This document shows, piece by piece, positions 1 to 9,279 of a DNA stretch of 44,741 bases (the stretch's first letter is position 1; each line of letters opens with the position of its first letter). The notes beneath the pieces are model-generated. The model was not told where the DNA came from. It saw nothing but the letters and a program-made list of their open reading frames with translations, and made no database searches. Made by a program: the position numbers and the translations under genes. This DNA comes from an uncultured Chitinophaga sp. GTDB taxonomy: Bacteria > Bacteroidota > Bacteroidia > Chitinophagales > Chitinophagaceae. The stretch is from contig NZ_CALNBI010000210.1 in the NCBI RefSeq assembly GCF_937874145.1, positions 1 to 44,741 of the forward strand, given 5' to 3'.

Positions 1-58
1 ATTCATAATACCCATTAAAAATACATTTATTAAATTTAAAGCCTAATCTCTACGTGTT

Positions 59-919
59 ATGAAAATGAAATATGCTATCCTTAGTCTTTTCCTCGCCGGC
101 GCGCCATGCCTTGATGCCCTGGCCCAGCAGGCCACGCTCACGAAGTTATGGTCGACGGACACGACGCTGAAGGTCCCCGAATCCGTGTGTTTCGACGCCA
201 AACGCAAGATCCTCTATGTCACCAACATCGACGGCCAGCCGTGGGGGAAGGATGGACAGGGGTTCGTTTCCCGCGTGTCGCCGAAAGACGGCAAGATCGT
301 TGCGCTCCGCTGGGTGGAAGGGCTCCACGCCCCCAAAGGCATGGGCCTCTATAAAAACCGCCTGTATGTTGCCGACCTGAACGAAGTAGTGGTGATCGAC
401 ATCGAAAAAGGCGCCATCGAAAAACGCATCGCCATCGCCAATGCCGAAGGGCTGAACGACATAACCGTGGCGCCGAACGGACAAGTGCTCGTAACGGATT
501 CCCGCAAGAAAACCGTGCACGTAGTGGTTCCGGAAACGAACAGCGGCCCGTATCTCGACAGCGCCCGCAGCGGCCTGAAAGGCCCCAACGGCATCCTCGC
601 CAGCCCCGCAGGGCTCCTCGTGCTCGACGACAGTTCCGTGAAAATCGCCGGCGTCGATGGCACCCTCACCAAAGTAGCTCCCGCTTCCAACGGCGCCGAC
701 GGTATCGAACACGTGAAAGGCGACGAATACATCGTTTCCTGCTGGAAAGGCGATGTGTATTACGTGAATATCAAAAACAACACGGCCGACAAAATCCTGG
801 ACACCCAGGCCGAAAAACTGCAGACTGCCGACATCGGCTACGATCCGAAAAAGAAAATCGTTTATATTCCCACCTTCTTTGGTAACCATGTAACCGCCTA
901 CAAGCTTACCGTCAACTAA
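59..919 (+). CDS. Exported SMP-30/gluconolactonase-like beta-propeller protein
   Basis: Predicted 286-residue exported protein. The first about 22 residues form a signal peptide (Lys-containing start, hydrophobic core, cleavage near ALAQQ). The rest reads as short repeated beta-propeller blades typical of the SMP-30/gluconolactonase/NHL-like superfamily, for example GLHAPKGMGLYKNRLYVAD, GLNDITVAPNGQVLVTDS and LKGPNGILASPAGLLVLDD, each a Gly-x-Asn/Lys-Gly turn followed by a strand ending in Asp. Family members are lactonases or ligand-binding proteins; the substrate cannot be told here. It lies 53 bp upstream of a sensor kinase in the same direction, separated from it by a hairpin, so co-function is possible but not shown. 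The ATG is preceded by AT-rich sequence with no clear ribosome binding site, usual in Bacteroidota. Confident on fold, not on reaction. Confidence 0.8.
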   Translation: MKMKYAILSLFLAGAPCLDALAQQATLTKLWSTDTTLKVPESVCFDAKRKILYVTNIDGQPWGKDGQGFVSRVSPKDGKIVALRWVEGLHAPKGMGLYKNRLYVADLNEVVVIDIEKGAIEKRIAIANAEGLNDITVAPNGQVLVTDSRKKTVHVVVPETNSGPYLDSARSGLKGPNGILASPAGLLVLDDSSVKIAGVDGTLTKVAPASNGADGIEHVKGDEYIVSCWKGDVYYVNIKNNTADKILDTQAEKLQTADIGYDPKKKIVYIPTFFGNHVTAYKLTVN

Positions 920-927
920 ATTAATTC

Positions 928-959
928 CTGCCGGGAAGCCAGCAAACGCTTTCCGGCAG
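928..959 (+). terminator. Hairpin between propeller gene and sensor kinase gene
   Basis: A 12-bp inverted repeat (928-939 with 948-959, one G-U pair, 8-nt loop) fills most of the 53-bp gap after the propeller gene. It lacks a T-run on the plus strand, so it may be a weak terminator, an mRNA-stability element or an attenuator ahead of the kinase gene. Confidence 0.4.
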
Positions 960-972
960 TTACATCACCTGC

Positions 973-3900
973 ATGAAGTATCTGTACCTGCTGCTCGCAC
1001 TCTTGTTCACTGTTTATACCGTTAAAGCACAGTCTTCGCGGCAGGCTTATGTTTTCTCCCATCTCACCATTCACAACGGCCTTTCCGGCAACCACGTTTC
1101 CGGTATCCTGCAGGATAAAAAAGGGTTTATCTGGATCGCCAGCAACGCGTTGCAGCGCTTCGACGGCGAAAATTACATCACCATCACCCAGTTCGACCGG
1201 CTGCCCGGATCCATTTATTACGACGACATCGCCCTGTACGAAGACCGCCAGGGCCATATCTGGATTGGCGCCCCGGAGAATATCCGGTTATACGATCCGG
1301 TAACAACCCGCATTTCCACCATTCCCATCGACGCGGGTATTCCCGCGGGGAAAGAAATCGGCTGTTATGCCTTTTTGCAGGACCACAAAGGCCAGCTGTA
1401 CCTCACTTCGGAAGCGGGGCTCCTGCAGCTCGACCCTGTGCACCGGCGCTTCCGCCGGCCGGCATTCATTCCCGACAGCATCAGCGTCAACATGCAATCC
1501 GCCATCCTGGAAGACGCTCACGGCCGGCTTTGGATCAGCGGGGAAAAGGAAATGTATATGATCTCGCAGGACCGGCAGCAGATTTTCAGTTCCTACAATA
1601 ATCCGCACAAATACCCCCTGCTCAACGTTTTCGCCAGCGTGAAAGAAATGCTGGAAGACCAGCGGGGCCGCATCTGGGCTGCAACGCGCATTACCAACGA
1701 GTTGTTGTGCTGGACGCCGGACAGCAGCGCCATGCGGCGGTTCCAGTTCCGTTTCGGCAACCAGCCTCCCGACCAGGTGTATGAGCTGGCGGAAGATCAT
1801 CACGGCAACATCTGGGCGGGCATGAAAGACAACGGCCTGTACCGTTACAACGACGCGCAGGATACATTCTCCCTGCACATCGGCCCCACGAAAGATTCGC
1901 TGGGGCTGCACCTCAACTACGAAACCAATTGCCTCGTCCCGGACCGCGACGGCCACCTTTGGGTGGGAACGGACGTAGGCGTTAACATACTCAGCCTGCA
2001 CAACGAAGGTTTCACCCGCCTCGACCAGCCTACTTATCCGGCGCCGGGCGCGGAGGTGACGGGGTTGCTGACGGCGAAGAACGGAGATGTTTACATGGCC
2101 TCCTGGGGCGGAGGGTTTTCGCACCTGCGTCCCGATCTCAGCCCCGTCAGGCATTATACTTACGGTCCCAATGGCCTCACCGAAGACCGGAACCTGGTCT
2201 GGAGCCTTGCGGAATTACCTTCCGGAACGATCCTGGTGGGCCAGGAAAACGGGATGATCTCGGAGTATGACCCGGTGAAGCAACGCTTCCGCCACCACAG
2301 GCCGCCGGCCCTGCACGACCAGGCCGTGCTCACGATGTTCCCGGAGAACGATACCACCGTCTGGATCGGGTTGTATAAAGAAGCCATGTCGAAGTGGAAC
2401 CCTGTTTCCGGCGAGTTCCTGAATTACCCGCAGATCACGGAATTCATCCGCCGGAATACGGCCATTACCGCCATCGTTCCCGGCGGCGACAGCCTGCTGT
2501 GGCTGGGATCGAGCAGGGGCGGCGTGTTGCGGTTCAGTAAGAAAGAAGGGAAAGTGACTTCGGCGGTGATGTTCATGCGCGGCAAGGATACCGTGCGCAA
2601 CATCACGGCGCTGCTTCCCGTCAACGATACGACGTTGCTGGCCGGCACCGATCATGGTGTTTATTTTTATTATCCTGTTTCCGGGAAATGGGAAGCCCTC
2701 ATGATCAACAACCGCCAGTTCAACGAATGGATACTGTCGATGGCGCCGGCGGGCAACAACCGCTACTGGCTCACCACCCAATCCGGCTTCTACCGGCTGA
2801 ACGGCCCTACCCGCACGTTGTCCATCTTCGTGCAGAACAACGATATCATCACCGATGCGCGGATGGTGCGGCGGAGTATCGTCCAGATGGCAGACGGCCG
2901 CCTGCTGGTAGGCGCCACCGACCATGCGATCGCCTTCTCCCCCGATAAACTCGAAGTGAAGCCCGCACCGCCTGACGTGACGATCGTGGAATTCAGGGTG
3001 CTGAACAACGCCGTTATGGTGGATTCCGCGATGTTTTTCAACAAGCCGGTTTACCTGCACCACGACGAAAATTTCCTCGGCATCGACTTCAAATCGCTGC
3101 AATACCACGGCGAAAAACTGCAATATTTCTATCAGCTGGAAGGGCTCGACAAAGACTGGCTGCCGGCGGAAAACGTGCTCTCGGCCCGATATACCAACCT
3201 GCCGCCGGGCGAGTACACGTTCAATGTGAAGAGCATGAACACGGCGGGCATTTTTTCCCGCAACACCACCTCCCTGCATATCGTGATCCTGCCGGCGTTC
3301 TGGCAAACCTGGTGGTTCAGGACGCTGCTGTTCCTGCTGGCCGCGGGCTTGGTGTACGGATATTTCCGTTTCAGGATGTACCTGGTGAAGAAGGAAGCCC
3401 GCAGCAAAGCGGCTTTCCGGGAAGAATTGTCGCAGCTGGAGATGAAAGCGCTCCGCGCGCAGATGAACCCGCATTTCATCTTCAACGCCCTCAACTCGAT
3501 CCAGACATTCATGTTGAAAAATGAAACAGACACGGCGCTGGCGTACCTCAGCCGCTTCGCGAAGCTCATCCGCAACGTGCTCGACCATTCGCAGCTCAAC
3601 AATATTTCCATCACGCGGGAAACGGAGATGCTGGAGAACTACCTGGAACTGGAGCGCCTCCGGCTCGACGGGCGCTTCGATTACACTATTTCCATTGACC
3701 CGGACCTCGACCAGGATTTCACCGAAATCCCCGCCATGGTGCTGCAACCATTCGTCGAAAACGCCATCTGGCACGGATTGCAGCATAAAAATGCGCCGGG
3801 CAAATTATATATCGGCTTCACGCGCGAAGGGCAGCAGATCCATTGCGTGATCGAAGACGACGGCATCGGCCGCGAAGCCGCTACGGTATTGAAACAGCAA

Positions 3901-4071
3901 AGCCACCCGGCCCATGTGTCGCGGGGCCTCCAGATAACAAAAGACCGGCTGCAGATTTACAACAGCCGGTACAATATGGATGCGTCTTTCGACATCGAAG
4001 ATCTGACAGATGAAAACGGCCATCCGTCGGGAACGCGGGTGAACCTGTGGTTCCCGCTGACGGAGGATTAA
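973..4071 (+). CDS. Two-component regulator propeller / Y_Y_Y / LytS-type sensor histidine kinase
   Basis: A 1032-residue membrane sensor. A signal peptide (about residues 1-19) leads into two seven-bladed propellers of Reg_prop repeats with the hallmark W-I/V-G or I-W-A/I-G motif (for example GHIWIGAPENIRLYD, GHLWVGTDVGVN). A Y_Y_Y domain follows at about 705-768 (ending in YTNLPPGEYTFNVKS), one transmembrane helix at about 776-797, then a His_kinase (LytS/YehU) domain with MNPHFIFNALNS, putative phospho-His H834, and a HATPase segment with the N-box FVENAIWHG and DDGIGR. There is no fused AraC or receiver domain, unlike the larger hybrid systems of the phylum. Such kinases usually sit beside a LytTR response regulator; here the next gene is convergent and is not a regulator, so the partner is elsewhere. 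The ligand is unknown. Confidence 0.9.
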   Translation: MKYLYLLLALLFTVYTVKAQSSRQAYVFSHLTIHNGLSGNHVSGILQDKKGFIWIASNALQRFDGENYITITQFDRLPGSIYYDDIALYEDRQGHIWIGAPENIRLYDPVTTRISTIPIDAGIPAGKEIGCYAFLQDHKGQLYLTSEAGLLQLDPVHRRFRRPAFIPDSISVNMQSAILEDAHGRLWISGEKEMYMISQDRQQIFSSYNNPHKYPLLNVFASVKEMLEDQRGRIWAATRITNELLCWTPDSSAMRRFQFRFGNQPPDQVYELAEDHHGNIWAGMKDNGLYRYNDAQDTFSLHIGPTKDSLGLHLNYETNCLVPDRDGHLWVGTDVGVNILSLHNEGFTRLDQPTYPAPGAEVTGLLTAKNGDVYMASWGGGFSHLRPDLSPVRHYTYGPNGLTEDRNLVWSLAELPSGTILVGQENGMISEYDPVKQRFRHHRPPALHDQAVLTMFPENDTTVWIGLYKEAMSKWNPVSGEFLNYPQITEFIRRNTAITAIVPGGDSLLWLGSSRGGVLRFSKKEGKVTSAVMFMRGKDTVRNITALLPVNDTTLLAGTDHGVYFYYPVSGKWEALMINNRQFNEWILSMAPAGNNRYWLTTQSGFYRLNGPTRTLSIFVQNNDIITDARMVRRSIVQMADGRLLVGATDHAIAFSPDKLEVKPAPPDVTIVEFRVLNNAVMVDSAMFFNKPVYLHHDENFLGIDFKSLQYHGEKLQYFYQLEGLDKDWLPAENVLSARYTNLPPGEYTFNVKSMNTAGIFSRNTTSLHIVILPAFWQTWWFRTLLFLLAAGLVYGYFRFRMYLVKKEARSKAAFREELSQLEMKALRAQMNPHFIFNALNSIQTFMLKNETDTALAYLSRFAKLIRNVLDHSQLNNISITRETEMLENYLELERLRLDGRFDYTISIDPDLDQDFTEIPAMVLQPFVENAIWHGLQHKNAPGKLYIGFTREGQQIHCVIEDDGIGREAATVLKQQSHPAHVSRGLQITKDRLQIYNSRYNMDASFDIEDLTDENGHPSGTRVNLWFPLTED

Positions 4072-4075
4072 GCCA

Positions 4076-5479
4076 TCAGCCTAAACCAATTTCGAAATGG
4101 CGGGTCGGGATTTCAATATCCTGGAAACCTTTCTTGATGAGCCAGTCGCGGAAAACGGTCTGCACTTCATATTCGCCATGAACGAGGAAGAGGCGCTTCA
4201 CGCCGCGGGGGTTCTGGCAGGCCAGCCACTGGCTCATATCTTCATAGTCGCCATGCGCGCTCAGGGCGCGGATCACACCTACTTCCGCCTTCACTTCGAA
4301 TTTATCTCCATAGATCGACACTTCCGTAGCGCCACGCATGAGCCGCCCGCCGAGGGATTGCGGCTCGCAATAACCCACGATCAGGATGGTGTTTTTCCAT
4401 TGTTCGATGTTATTGGCGATGTGGTGCTTCACACGGCCGGCTTCCGCCATCCCGGAGGCGGAAATGATCACGCAGGGCTCTTTGCGGAAGTTGAGCATTT
4501 TCGATTCTTCCACCGTTTTGATGTAACGCAGGCCGGGGAAGCTGAATACGTCTTCATCCACTTCCAGCAGTTTGGCTACTTTACGGTTGAAGCATTCCGG
4601 GTGCATGCGGGTGACCTGTGTGGCCTCGAGCGACAGCGGGCTGTCCACGAACAGGTCCACGGCCGGAAGCTTGCCTGCCAGCTGCGCGCGGTTGAGGGCG
4701 AAGAGGATTTCCTGGGTGCGCCCTACGCTGAACGCGGGGATAATGAGTTTTCCCTTTTTCATGACGCAGGTTTCGTGGATGTAGCGCAGCAGTTCTTCGT
4801 CGGCCGGTTTGATATCGGGATGCAGGCTGCTGCCGTAGGTGGATTCCATGATAATGTAATCCGCCTGCGGGAATTCTTCCGGTGATTTCAGGATCGGATC
4901 GCCGTAACGGCCGATGTCGCCGCTGAACGTGATATGCTCCGTTTTCCCGCCTTCATTGATCTTGAGGTGCACGCAGGCGCTGCCGATGATGTGGCCGGCG
5001 TCGGTGAAGAGCACTTCCACGTCTTCATCGATACGGAACCATTTGCCGTAAGCCATGGGCACAAGCTGGTCCACGGCGCGCTTGGCGTCGTCTAATTTAT
5101 ATAACGGCTCCACGTAGGGCTTGCCTTCGCGGGCGTTTTTCTTGTTGACGTATTTGATATCATCTTCCTGGATCTCAGCGGAATCGAGGAGGAGGATTTC
5201 GGTGAGGTCGCGCGTGGCCGGCGTGCAATAGATGCTGCCGCGGTAGCCCAGTTTGCTGAGGCGCGGCACGAGGCCGGAATGGTCGATGTGGGCGTGGGAA
5301 AGGATCATGATGTCGATCTCTTCCGGGTTGAAGCCGAAATCGAGGTTGAGGGCGGTTGTTTCGCGGCCCATGCCCTGGTACATGCCGCAGTCTAGTAAAA
5401 TCTTCAGTCCTTTCTTCAGGGTGATGAGGTGCTTGGACCCCGTTACCGTGCGTGCTGCTCCGTGAAATGCGATTTTCAT
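4076..5479 (-). CDS. Beta-CASP metallo-beta-lactamase-fold hydrolase (RNA-specificity type)
   Basis: 467 residues, full length for the bacterial CPSF73/Int11-like family. The zinc motif HxHxDH is intact at H62, H64, D66 and H67 (SHAHIDHSG). Later elements include DAGHIIGSA (motif 3), the FSGDIGR strand, the beta-CASP insert with PAFSVGRTQEIL, VIISASGMAEAGRVKHH, and a C-terminal RNA-specificity (RMMBL) segment with ALSAHGDYEDM and LVHGE. Family members are endo- or exoribonucleases in bacteria, or broad phosphodiesterases; the substrate here is inferred only. Its ATG overlaps the stop of the upstream DUF4442 gene as ATGA, so translation is probably coupled. It is the last gene of the operon starting at 9208 and ends 4 bp from the convergent sensor kinase gene. 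Confidence 0.88.
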   Translation of the reverse strand: MKIAFHGAARTVTGSKHLITLKKGLKILLDCGMYQGMGRETTALNLDFGFNPEEIDIMILSHAHIDHSGLVPRLSKLGYRGSIYCTPATRDLTEILLLDSAEIQEDDIKYVNKKNAREGKPYVEPLYKLDDAKRAVDQLVPMAYGKWFRIDEDVEVLFTDAGHIIGSACVHLKINEGGKTEHITFSGDIGRYGDPILKSPEEFPQADYIIMESTYGSSLHPDIKPADEELLRYIHETCVMKKGKLIIPAFSVGRTQEILFALNRAQLAGKLPAVDLFVDSPLSLEATQVTRMHPECFNRKVAKLLEVDEDVFSFPGLRYIKTVEESKMLNFRKEPCVIISASGMAEAGRVKHHIANNIEQWKNTILIVGYCEPQSLGGRLMRGATEVSIYGDKFEVKAEVGVIRALSAHGDYEDMSQWLACQNPRGVKRLFLVHGEYEVQTVFRDWLIKKGFQDIEIPTRHFEIGLG

Positions 5480-5970
5480 GATGATGCTTTTTTAAAACTC
5501 CACGTAATCCTGAACCGCGCGATCTCCGTATTATCCTTGCTCTTGCCGGTCACTTCTACCGTCAGCGCCACGGATTCGCCGGTTGCTATTGTTTGTGCGA
5601 TGGCGTCGCGGATGGCGGCGCCTTCGTTACAGGTGAAATATGTTTTGGTTTTGGCTTTTTTCAGGAAGATGCCTTCCATCCCCGTTACCAGCATCGACAC
5701 GCGGGCCGGTGCGCCATCGATATGCCCCATGGCGAGGATCCCGCTGCTCATTTCCGCGGCCATGGCCAGGCAGGCGAAATAAGTGCTGCGGAATGGATTC
5801 TGGGAAAGCCAGCGGTACGGGACGGATGTGGTGCACGACAGCTCGGAGGCGCCACCTGCGCGAACGCCGGCGATCCACGCGCTGGGGAGCTTATACAACA
5901 GAAACAACGAGAATGCGAACCGGTTGTTCACCCGGTTGAAAAATTGGGATGCGCTGCGGGTTGTTGCCAT
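5476..5970 (-). CDS. DUF4442 domain protein (hotdog thioesterase-like)
   Basis: 164 residues. The pattern FAFSLFLLYKLPSAWIAG, then the central NPFRSTYFACLAMAAEMSSGILAM and C-terminal VTGKSKDNTEIARFRITWSFKK, matches DUF4442 proteins, which adopt the hotdog fold of PaaI/YiiD-like thioesterases. A thioesterase or acyl-binding role is family inference; no catalytic residue is assigned with confidence. It sits 10 bp after ppk1 and overlaps the next gene by 4 bp (ATGA), so it is embedded in the HD-PycTM/ppk1 operon. Confidence 0.78.
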   Translation of the reverse strand: MATTRSASQFFNRVNNRFAFSLFLLYKLPSAWIAGVRAGGASELSCTTSVPYRWLSQNPFRSTYFACLAMAAEMSSGILAMGHIDGAPARVSMLVTGMEGIFLKKAKTKTYFTCNEGAAIRDAIAQTIATGESVALTVEVTGKSKDNTEIARFRITWSFKKASS

Positions 5971-5980
5971 ACCGGGTATT

Positions 5981-7978
5981 TTATAGTTTCCGAACGTATG
6001 CGTAAGTATCTCGCTGTGCGTTGACGTCAGGGCCGCCTTTTTCCCGCGGAACCGGCAGGTTGCGGGCGTTGGCCCCCAATATTACGGCATTTGTATTATC
6101 CGCAAGCTGCAAGGCGATAATATCTTTCAGCTGCTGCCTGGCGGCCGGGTCGTACACCGGGAAGCACACTTCGATCCGGCGGTGGAGGTTGCGGTTCATC
6201 CAGTCGGCCGAACCCAGGTATATCAGCTCTTCGCCGCCGTTATGGAAAATGAACACTCGGGCATGTTCCAGGTAGCGGTCTACGATCCGCCGCACGCGGA
6301 TGCCTTGGCGGGGCACCAGGCAGCAGATACTCCTGACGACCAGGTCGATTTCCACCCCTGCATCTGCCGCGGCGTACAGCTCGGCGATCATGCTTTTTTC
6401 CTGCAGGTTGTTCAGCTTGATAGTGATGCGCGCAGGCCTGCCGTTGCGGGCGTTCTCCGCTTCGGCGCGGATCAGCGACTTGAATTGTTCCACCAGGTTG
6501 AACTGCGCCACCAGCAGATGTTCGAAGTGCATGAAATTGAACTTGCCGGGCTGGATGCCGGTTTGCATATAAATGAACAGCAGCTCCAGTTCCTGCGTGA
6601 GCGCCTGGTGGCGGGTGAGCAGGACGTGATCGGCGTAAAACCGCGCGGTGCTTTCGTTGAAGTTGCCCGTGGCCAGCAGGGCCGTATGGTCCCAGTAGAA
6701 CCCGCGTTTGCGCTTTACCAGGGCCACTTTCGCATGCACCTTCAGGCCGGGGATGCTGTACAGTATCTTGACGCCGGCCGCTTTCATCCGTTTGGCCCAG
6801 CGGATGTTGTTGGCCTCGTCGAAGCGGGCTTTCAGTTCCACCATCACCGTCACCTTTTTCCCGTTTTTGGCGGCGCTCATGAGCGCATGCGCAATGCGGG
6901 AGGTGGAGGCCACGCGGTAAAGGGTGACGTAAATCTCCCGAACATCAGGATCCGTGGCAGCTTCATTGAAATACCGGAGGATGTAATCGTAAGATTGATA
7001 GGGCACGTGCAGCATAACGTCGCGCTCCTGCACCTGGTCGAGCAGCGGGCGGCCGGGATCGATGGCGTTGCAGTGCGCGGGCGGCGCTTTGGGATATTCC
7101 TGCGAAGCGTCGGGCGGCAGCGGCAGGTCCGACAGGTCGCGGAGATTGTGATACCTCCCGCCGGTAGCCAGCTCCTGCGGGGCGATGCGGAAATAAGCCG
7201 CCAGCTGGTCGCGCAGCAGAGCGGGCATGGCCGCATCGTAGAGGAAACGGGTGGGCACGCCCATCTGGCGTTGCACCAACATGTCTTCCACCTTTTGCAG
7301 CAGGTGGCCGCTGAACTCATCGACGTCGATCTCCGCATCCCGCGTCACCTTGATGCTATAGGCCGCCTTGATGCCCACATGCGGGAACAGGAAACCGAGG
7401 TGCTGGCGGATGGCGTCGTCGAGGAAAAGGATATCGTTGCCGGGCAGGCGGAGGAAGCGCGGCAGGTGGTCGGACGGTACATTGACGATGCCCGTGCCGC
7501 CGTCTTCCAGGCATACCACGAGGTAGAGGGCGTTGTTTTCGAGGAACAGTTCCATCGGCTCATCCAGCCGGAGCCGTACGGGCTGGAGGTAGGCCAGTAT
7601 CGTATTGAAGAAATAATCGCGGATGGCGGGGAGGTGCTCCGGCGCGGGGGATTCCCCGTAATACAACCGGACGCCTTTTTCCTGCAGCCCGGGAATCACC
7701 ACCTGCCTGAAGATGCGGCCGTATTCGTTGAGCTGCCGGGCGATTTCCTGTTGCGCGGCAGTCAGGGCGCCTTTCTCGCCCTCATGCAACTGGTGCAGGG
7801 CAAGCAGCGCCGGCATGCGGACGCGGAAAAACTCATCGAGGTTCGAGGAGAAGATAGACAGGAATTTCACGCGCTCATACAGCGGAACGCCCGGTGTTTC
7901 AGCCATGGAAAGCACCCGGAAATTGAAATGCAGCCAGCTCAGGTCGCGGTCGTTCAGGGGGATCGTTTGCTGCTCCAA
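5981..7978 (-). CDS. ppk1: Polyphosphate kinase 1
   Basis: 665 residues, close to the E. coli enzyme (688). It makes long-chain polyphosphate from the ATP gamma-phosphate, reversibly, through a phospho-His intermediate. All parts are visible: N domain (LNDRDLSWLHFNFRVLSMA, SNLDEFFRVRMPALL), head domain, then the phospholipase-D-like catalytic half with HVPYQSYD, LYRVASTSRIAHALMSAA, VELKARFDEANNI and the catalytic H415 in KVHAKVALVKR. ATGNFNESTARFYADH forms the second part of the site and the C-terminal GSADWMNRNLHRRIEV is conserved. It starts 3 bp after the stop of the HD-PycTM gene and is followed after 10 bp by the DUF4442 gene, so it is in an operon with a membrane protein whose HD domain may act on a nucleotide or phosphorylated ligand. 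Confidence 0.96.
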   Translation of the reverse strand: MEQQTIPLNDRDLSWLHFNFRVLSMAETPGVPLYERVKFLSIFSSNLDEFFRVRMPALLALHQLHEGEKGALTAAQQEIARQLNEYGRIFRQVVIPGLQEKGVRLYYGESPAPEHLPAIRDYFFNTILAYLQPVRLRLDEPMELFLENNALYLVVCLEDGGTGIVNVPSDHLPRFLRLPGNDILFLDDAIRQHLGFLFPHVGIKAAYSIKVTRDAEIDVDEFSGHLLQKVEDMLVQRQMGVPTRFLYDAAMPALLRDQLAAYFRIAPQELATGGRYHNLRDLSDLPLPPDASQEYPKAPPAHCNAIDPGRPLLDQVQERDVMLHVPYQSYDYILRYFNEAATDPDVREIYVTLYRVASTSRIAHALMSAAKNGKKVTVMVELKARFDEANNIRWAKRMKAAGVKILYSIPGLKVHAKVALVKRKRGFYWDHTALLATGNFNESTARFYADHVLLTRHQALTQELELLFIYMQTGIQPGKFNFMHFEHLLVAQFNLVEQFKSLIRAEAENARNGRPARITIKLNNLQEKSMIAELYAAADAGVEIDLVVRSICCLVPRQGIRVRRIVDRYLEHARVFIFHNGGEELIYLGSADWMNRNLHRRIEVCFPVYDPAARQQLKDIIALQLADNTNAVILGANARNLPVPREKGGPDVNAQRDTYAYVRKL

Positions 7979-7981
7979 TGC

Positions 7982-9208
7982 CTAACCTTTTACCGGGAAA
8001 AAGATAGCCGCCACCGTGAAAGCGATCACGGAAGCCACGATACCAAACATGAAAGTATTGTACGCCAGGCGCAGCAGCCGGTACTTCCGGCCCAGCACCA
8101 CGCCCAGGTTGTATATATCGTGGATCATGTTGCTGTAGAGGTAATCCGGGTTTTTGATGATGGTTTCCATGCCTTCTTCATATTCCGGGTACGACATCTG
8201 GTGGAAGTTGCCGAAGAATAGGAGGTTCGCTTTCTTGTTTTTGATGTCTTCTTCCGTGAAGCGGCCGCTGGTCACATTGGGCCGCGTGGCCAGTACGGCG
8301 AACACGATGGTGGTGACGCTGGTGCCCAGGAAGATGACGGCGGGTAATATGAAGTTGGGATAATCTTCCAGCTTGCGCAGCAATACCGATAACAATACGG
8401 AAATGATGATGGCGTTCACCGAGATCATGATATTCGCTTTGGAGTCGGCCATCGAGCTGAGGCGGATGTGATTCGTACCCGTGGTCCGGAACATCGTTTC
8501 CACGCCGGGTTTCTTCTTCTCGCCCTTCTCTTCCTTTTCTTCTTTCACTTTTTCCGCTTTCTTTTCCGCCTTCGCGATACCGGGTTTTTCTTCCATCGCT
8601 TCCCGCTGTTTCTCTTCCAGTTTGATTTTCAGCTTTTCGATATTGTCTTCCTTCTGCGGGTTGAGCAAAGTACGGGCGTAAGCGGTGTGGTATTGATGGG
8701 ATTCGAGGAACTGGATGGTGGTGCGCGTCCATTCGACGCTGCTGATCTTTTTGCCCATGGCCAGTTCTGCTTCGGTGCGCATGAGCTTGTTGCGCTTGGA
8801 GAATTCTTTGCTGCCAAGATGGAACAGGTCGGCATCGCACACGATCTGCTCCAGCAGGTTATTCGGCTGCTGGGGCATCCGGGTGGCCAGCACGCAATCT
8901 GCGGCGGCGCGGCCTGTAGCTTCCGATAAGCCCTGCGCCTTAGCGAATGCCAGCACGGCGTCTGCTCCGGCGGATTCATGGCTGGAGCGCTCTCCTTCGA
9001 GGTAACCCATGTCGTGGAACCAGGCCGCCAGCATCACGATCAGATGGTCGGCTTCCGAAAGGCGGTAATAGGCGGATATCTGGTCGGCCGCCTGCACTAC
9101 CTGGCTGGTATGTACGAGGTTGTGGTATACCAGCACCGGGTCGGGGTGCGATTCGTATTGCCGGGTCACATAGGCCTGCGCGGCTGCTAACACTGAACTA
9201 ATTTCCAT
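7982..9208 (-). CDS. HD-domain / PycTM (Pycsar-effector-like) membrane protein
   Basis: 408 residues in three parts. Residues 1-170 are an HD phosphohydrolase-type domain with H33, the H65-D66 pair (AAWFHDMGY), H77 and Asp in VCDADLFHLG. Residues about 185-235 are a very charged Lys/Glu linker. Residues about 240-408 match the PycTM domain (formerly DUF5706): NHIRLSSMADSKANIMISVNAI, then helices at about 258-277, 287-308 and 383-404. PycTM proteins in Pycsar antiphage systems damage the membrane on binding cCMP or cUMP; many Bacteroidota carry chromosomal HD-fused copies whose role is not established to my knowledge. No cyclase gene lies nearby. It heads a four-gene operon and is followed after 3 bp by ppk1. 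Whether it is defence, housekeeping or nucleotide turnover is open. Confidence 0.85.
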   Translation of the reverse strand: MEISSVLAAAQAYVTRQYESHPDPVLVYHNLVHTSQVVQAADQISAYYRLSEADHLIVMLAAWFHDMGYLEGERSSHESAGADAVLAFAKAQGLSEATGRAAADCVLATRMPQQPNNLLEQIVCDADLFHLGSKEFSKRNKLMRTEAELAMGKKISSVEWTRTTIQFLESHQYHTAYARTLLNPQKEDNIEKLKIKLEEKQREAMEEKPGIAKAEKKAEKVKEEKEEKGEKKKPGVETMFRTTGTNHIRLSSMADSKANIMISVNAIIISVLLSVLLRKLEDYPNFILPAVIFLGTSVTTIVFAVLATRPNVTSGRFTEEDIKNKKANLLFFGNFHQMSYPEYEEGMETIIKNPDYLYSNMIHDIYNLGVVLGRKYRLLRLAYNTFMFGIVASVIAFTVAAIFFPVKG

Positions 9209-9279
9209 CTGGTGGTGTATTTACTATATTCCAAATTACGGCATTTTTTGCGTTAATTTTATCCTATAAAGAATGGCTT

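Noticed and set aside
2215..3786. 523-codon frame on the minus strand inside the sensor kinase gene
   Set aside because: It lies opposite a kinase with all motifs intact and gives no recognisable protein.
6182..8221. 679-codon frame on the plus strand opposite ppk1 and the HD-PycTM gene
   Set aside because: It is antisense to well-conserved genes, and its translation is His/Val/Gly-rich without any domain; a G+C-rich reading-frame shadow.
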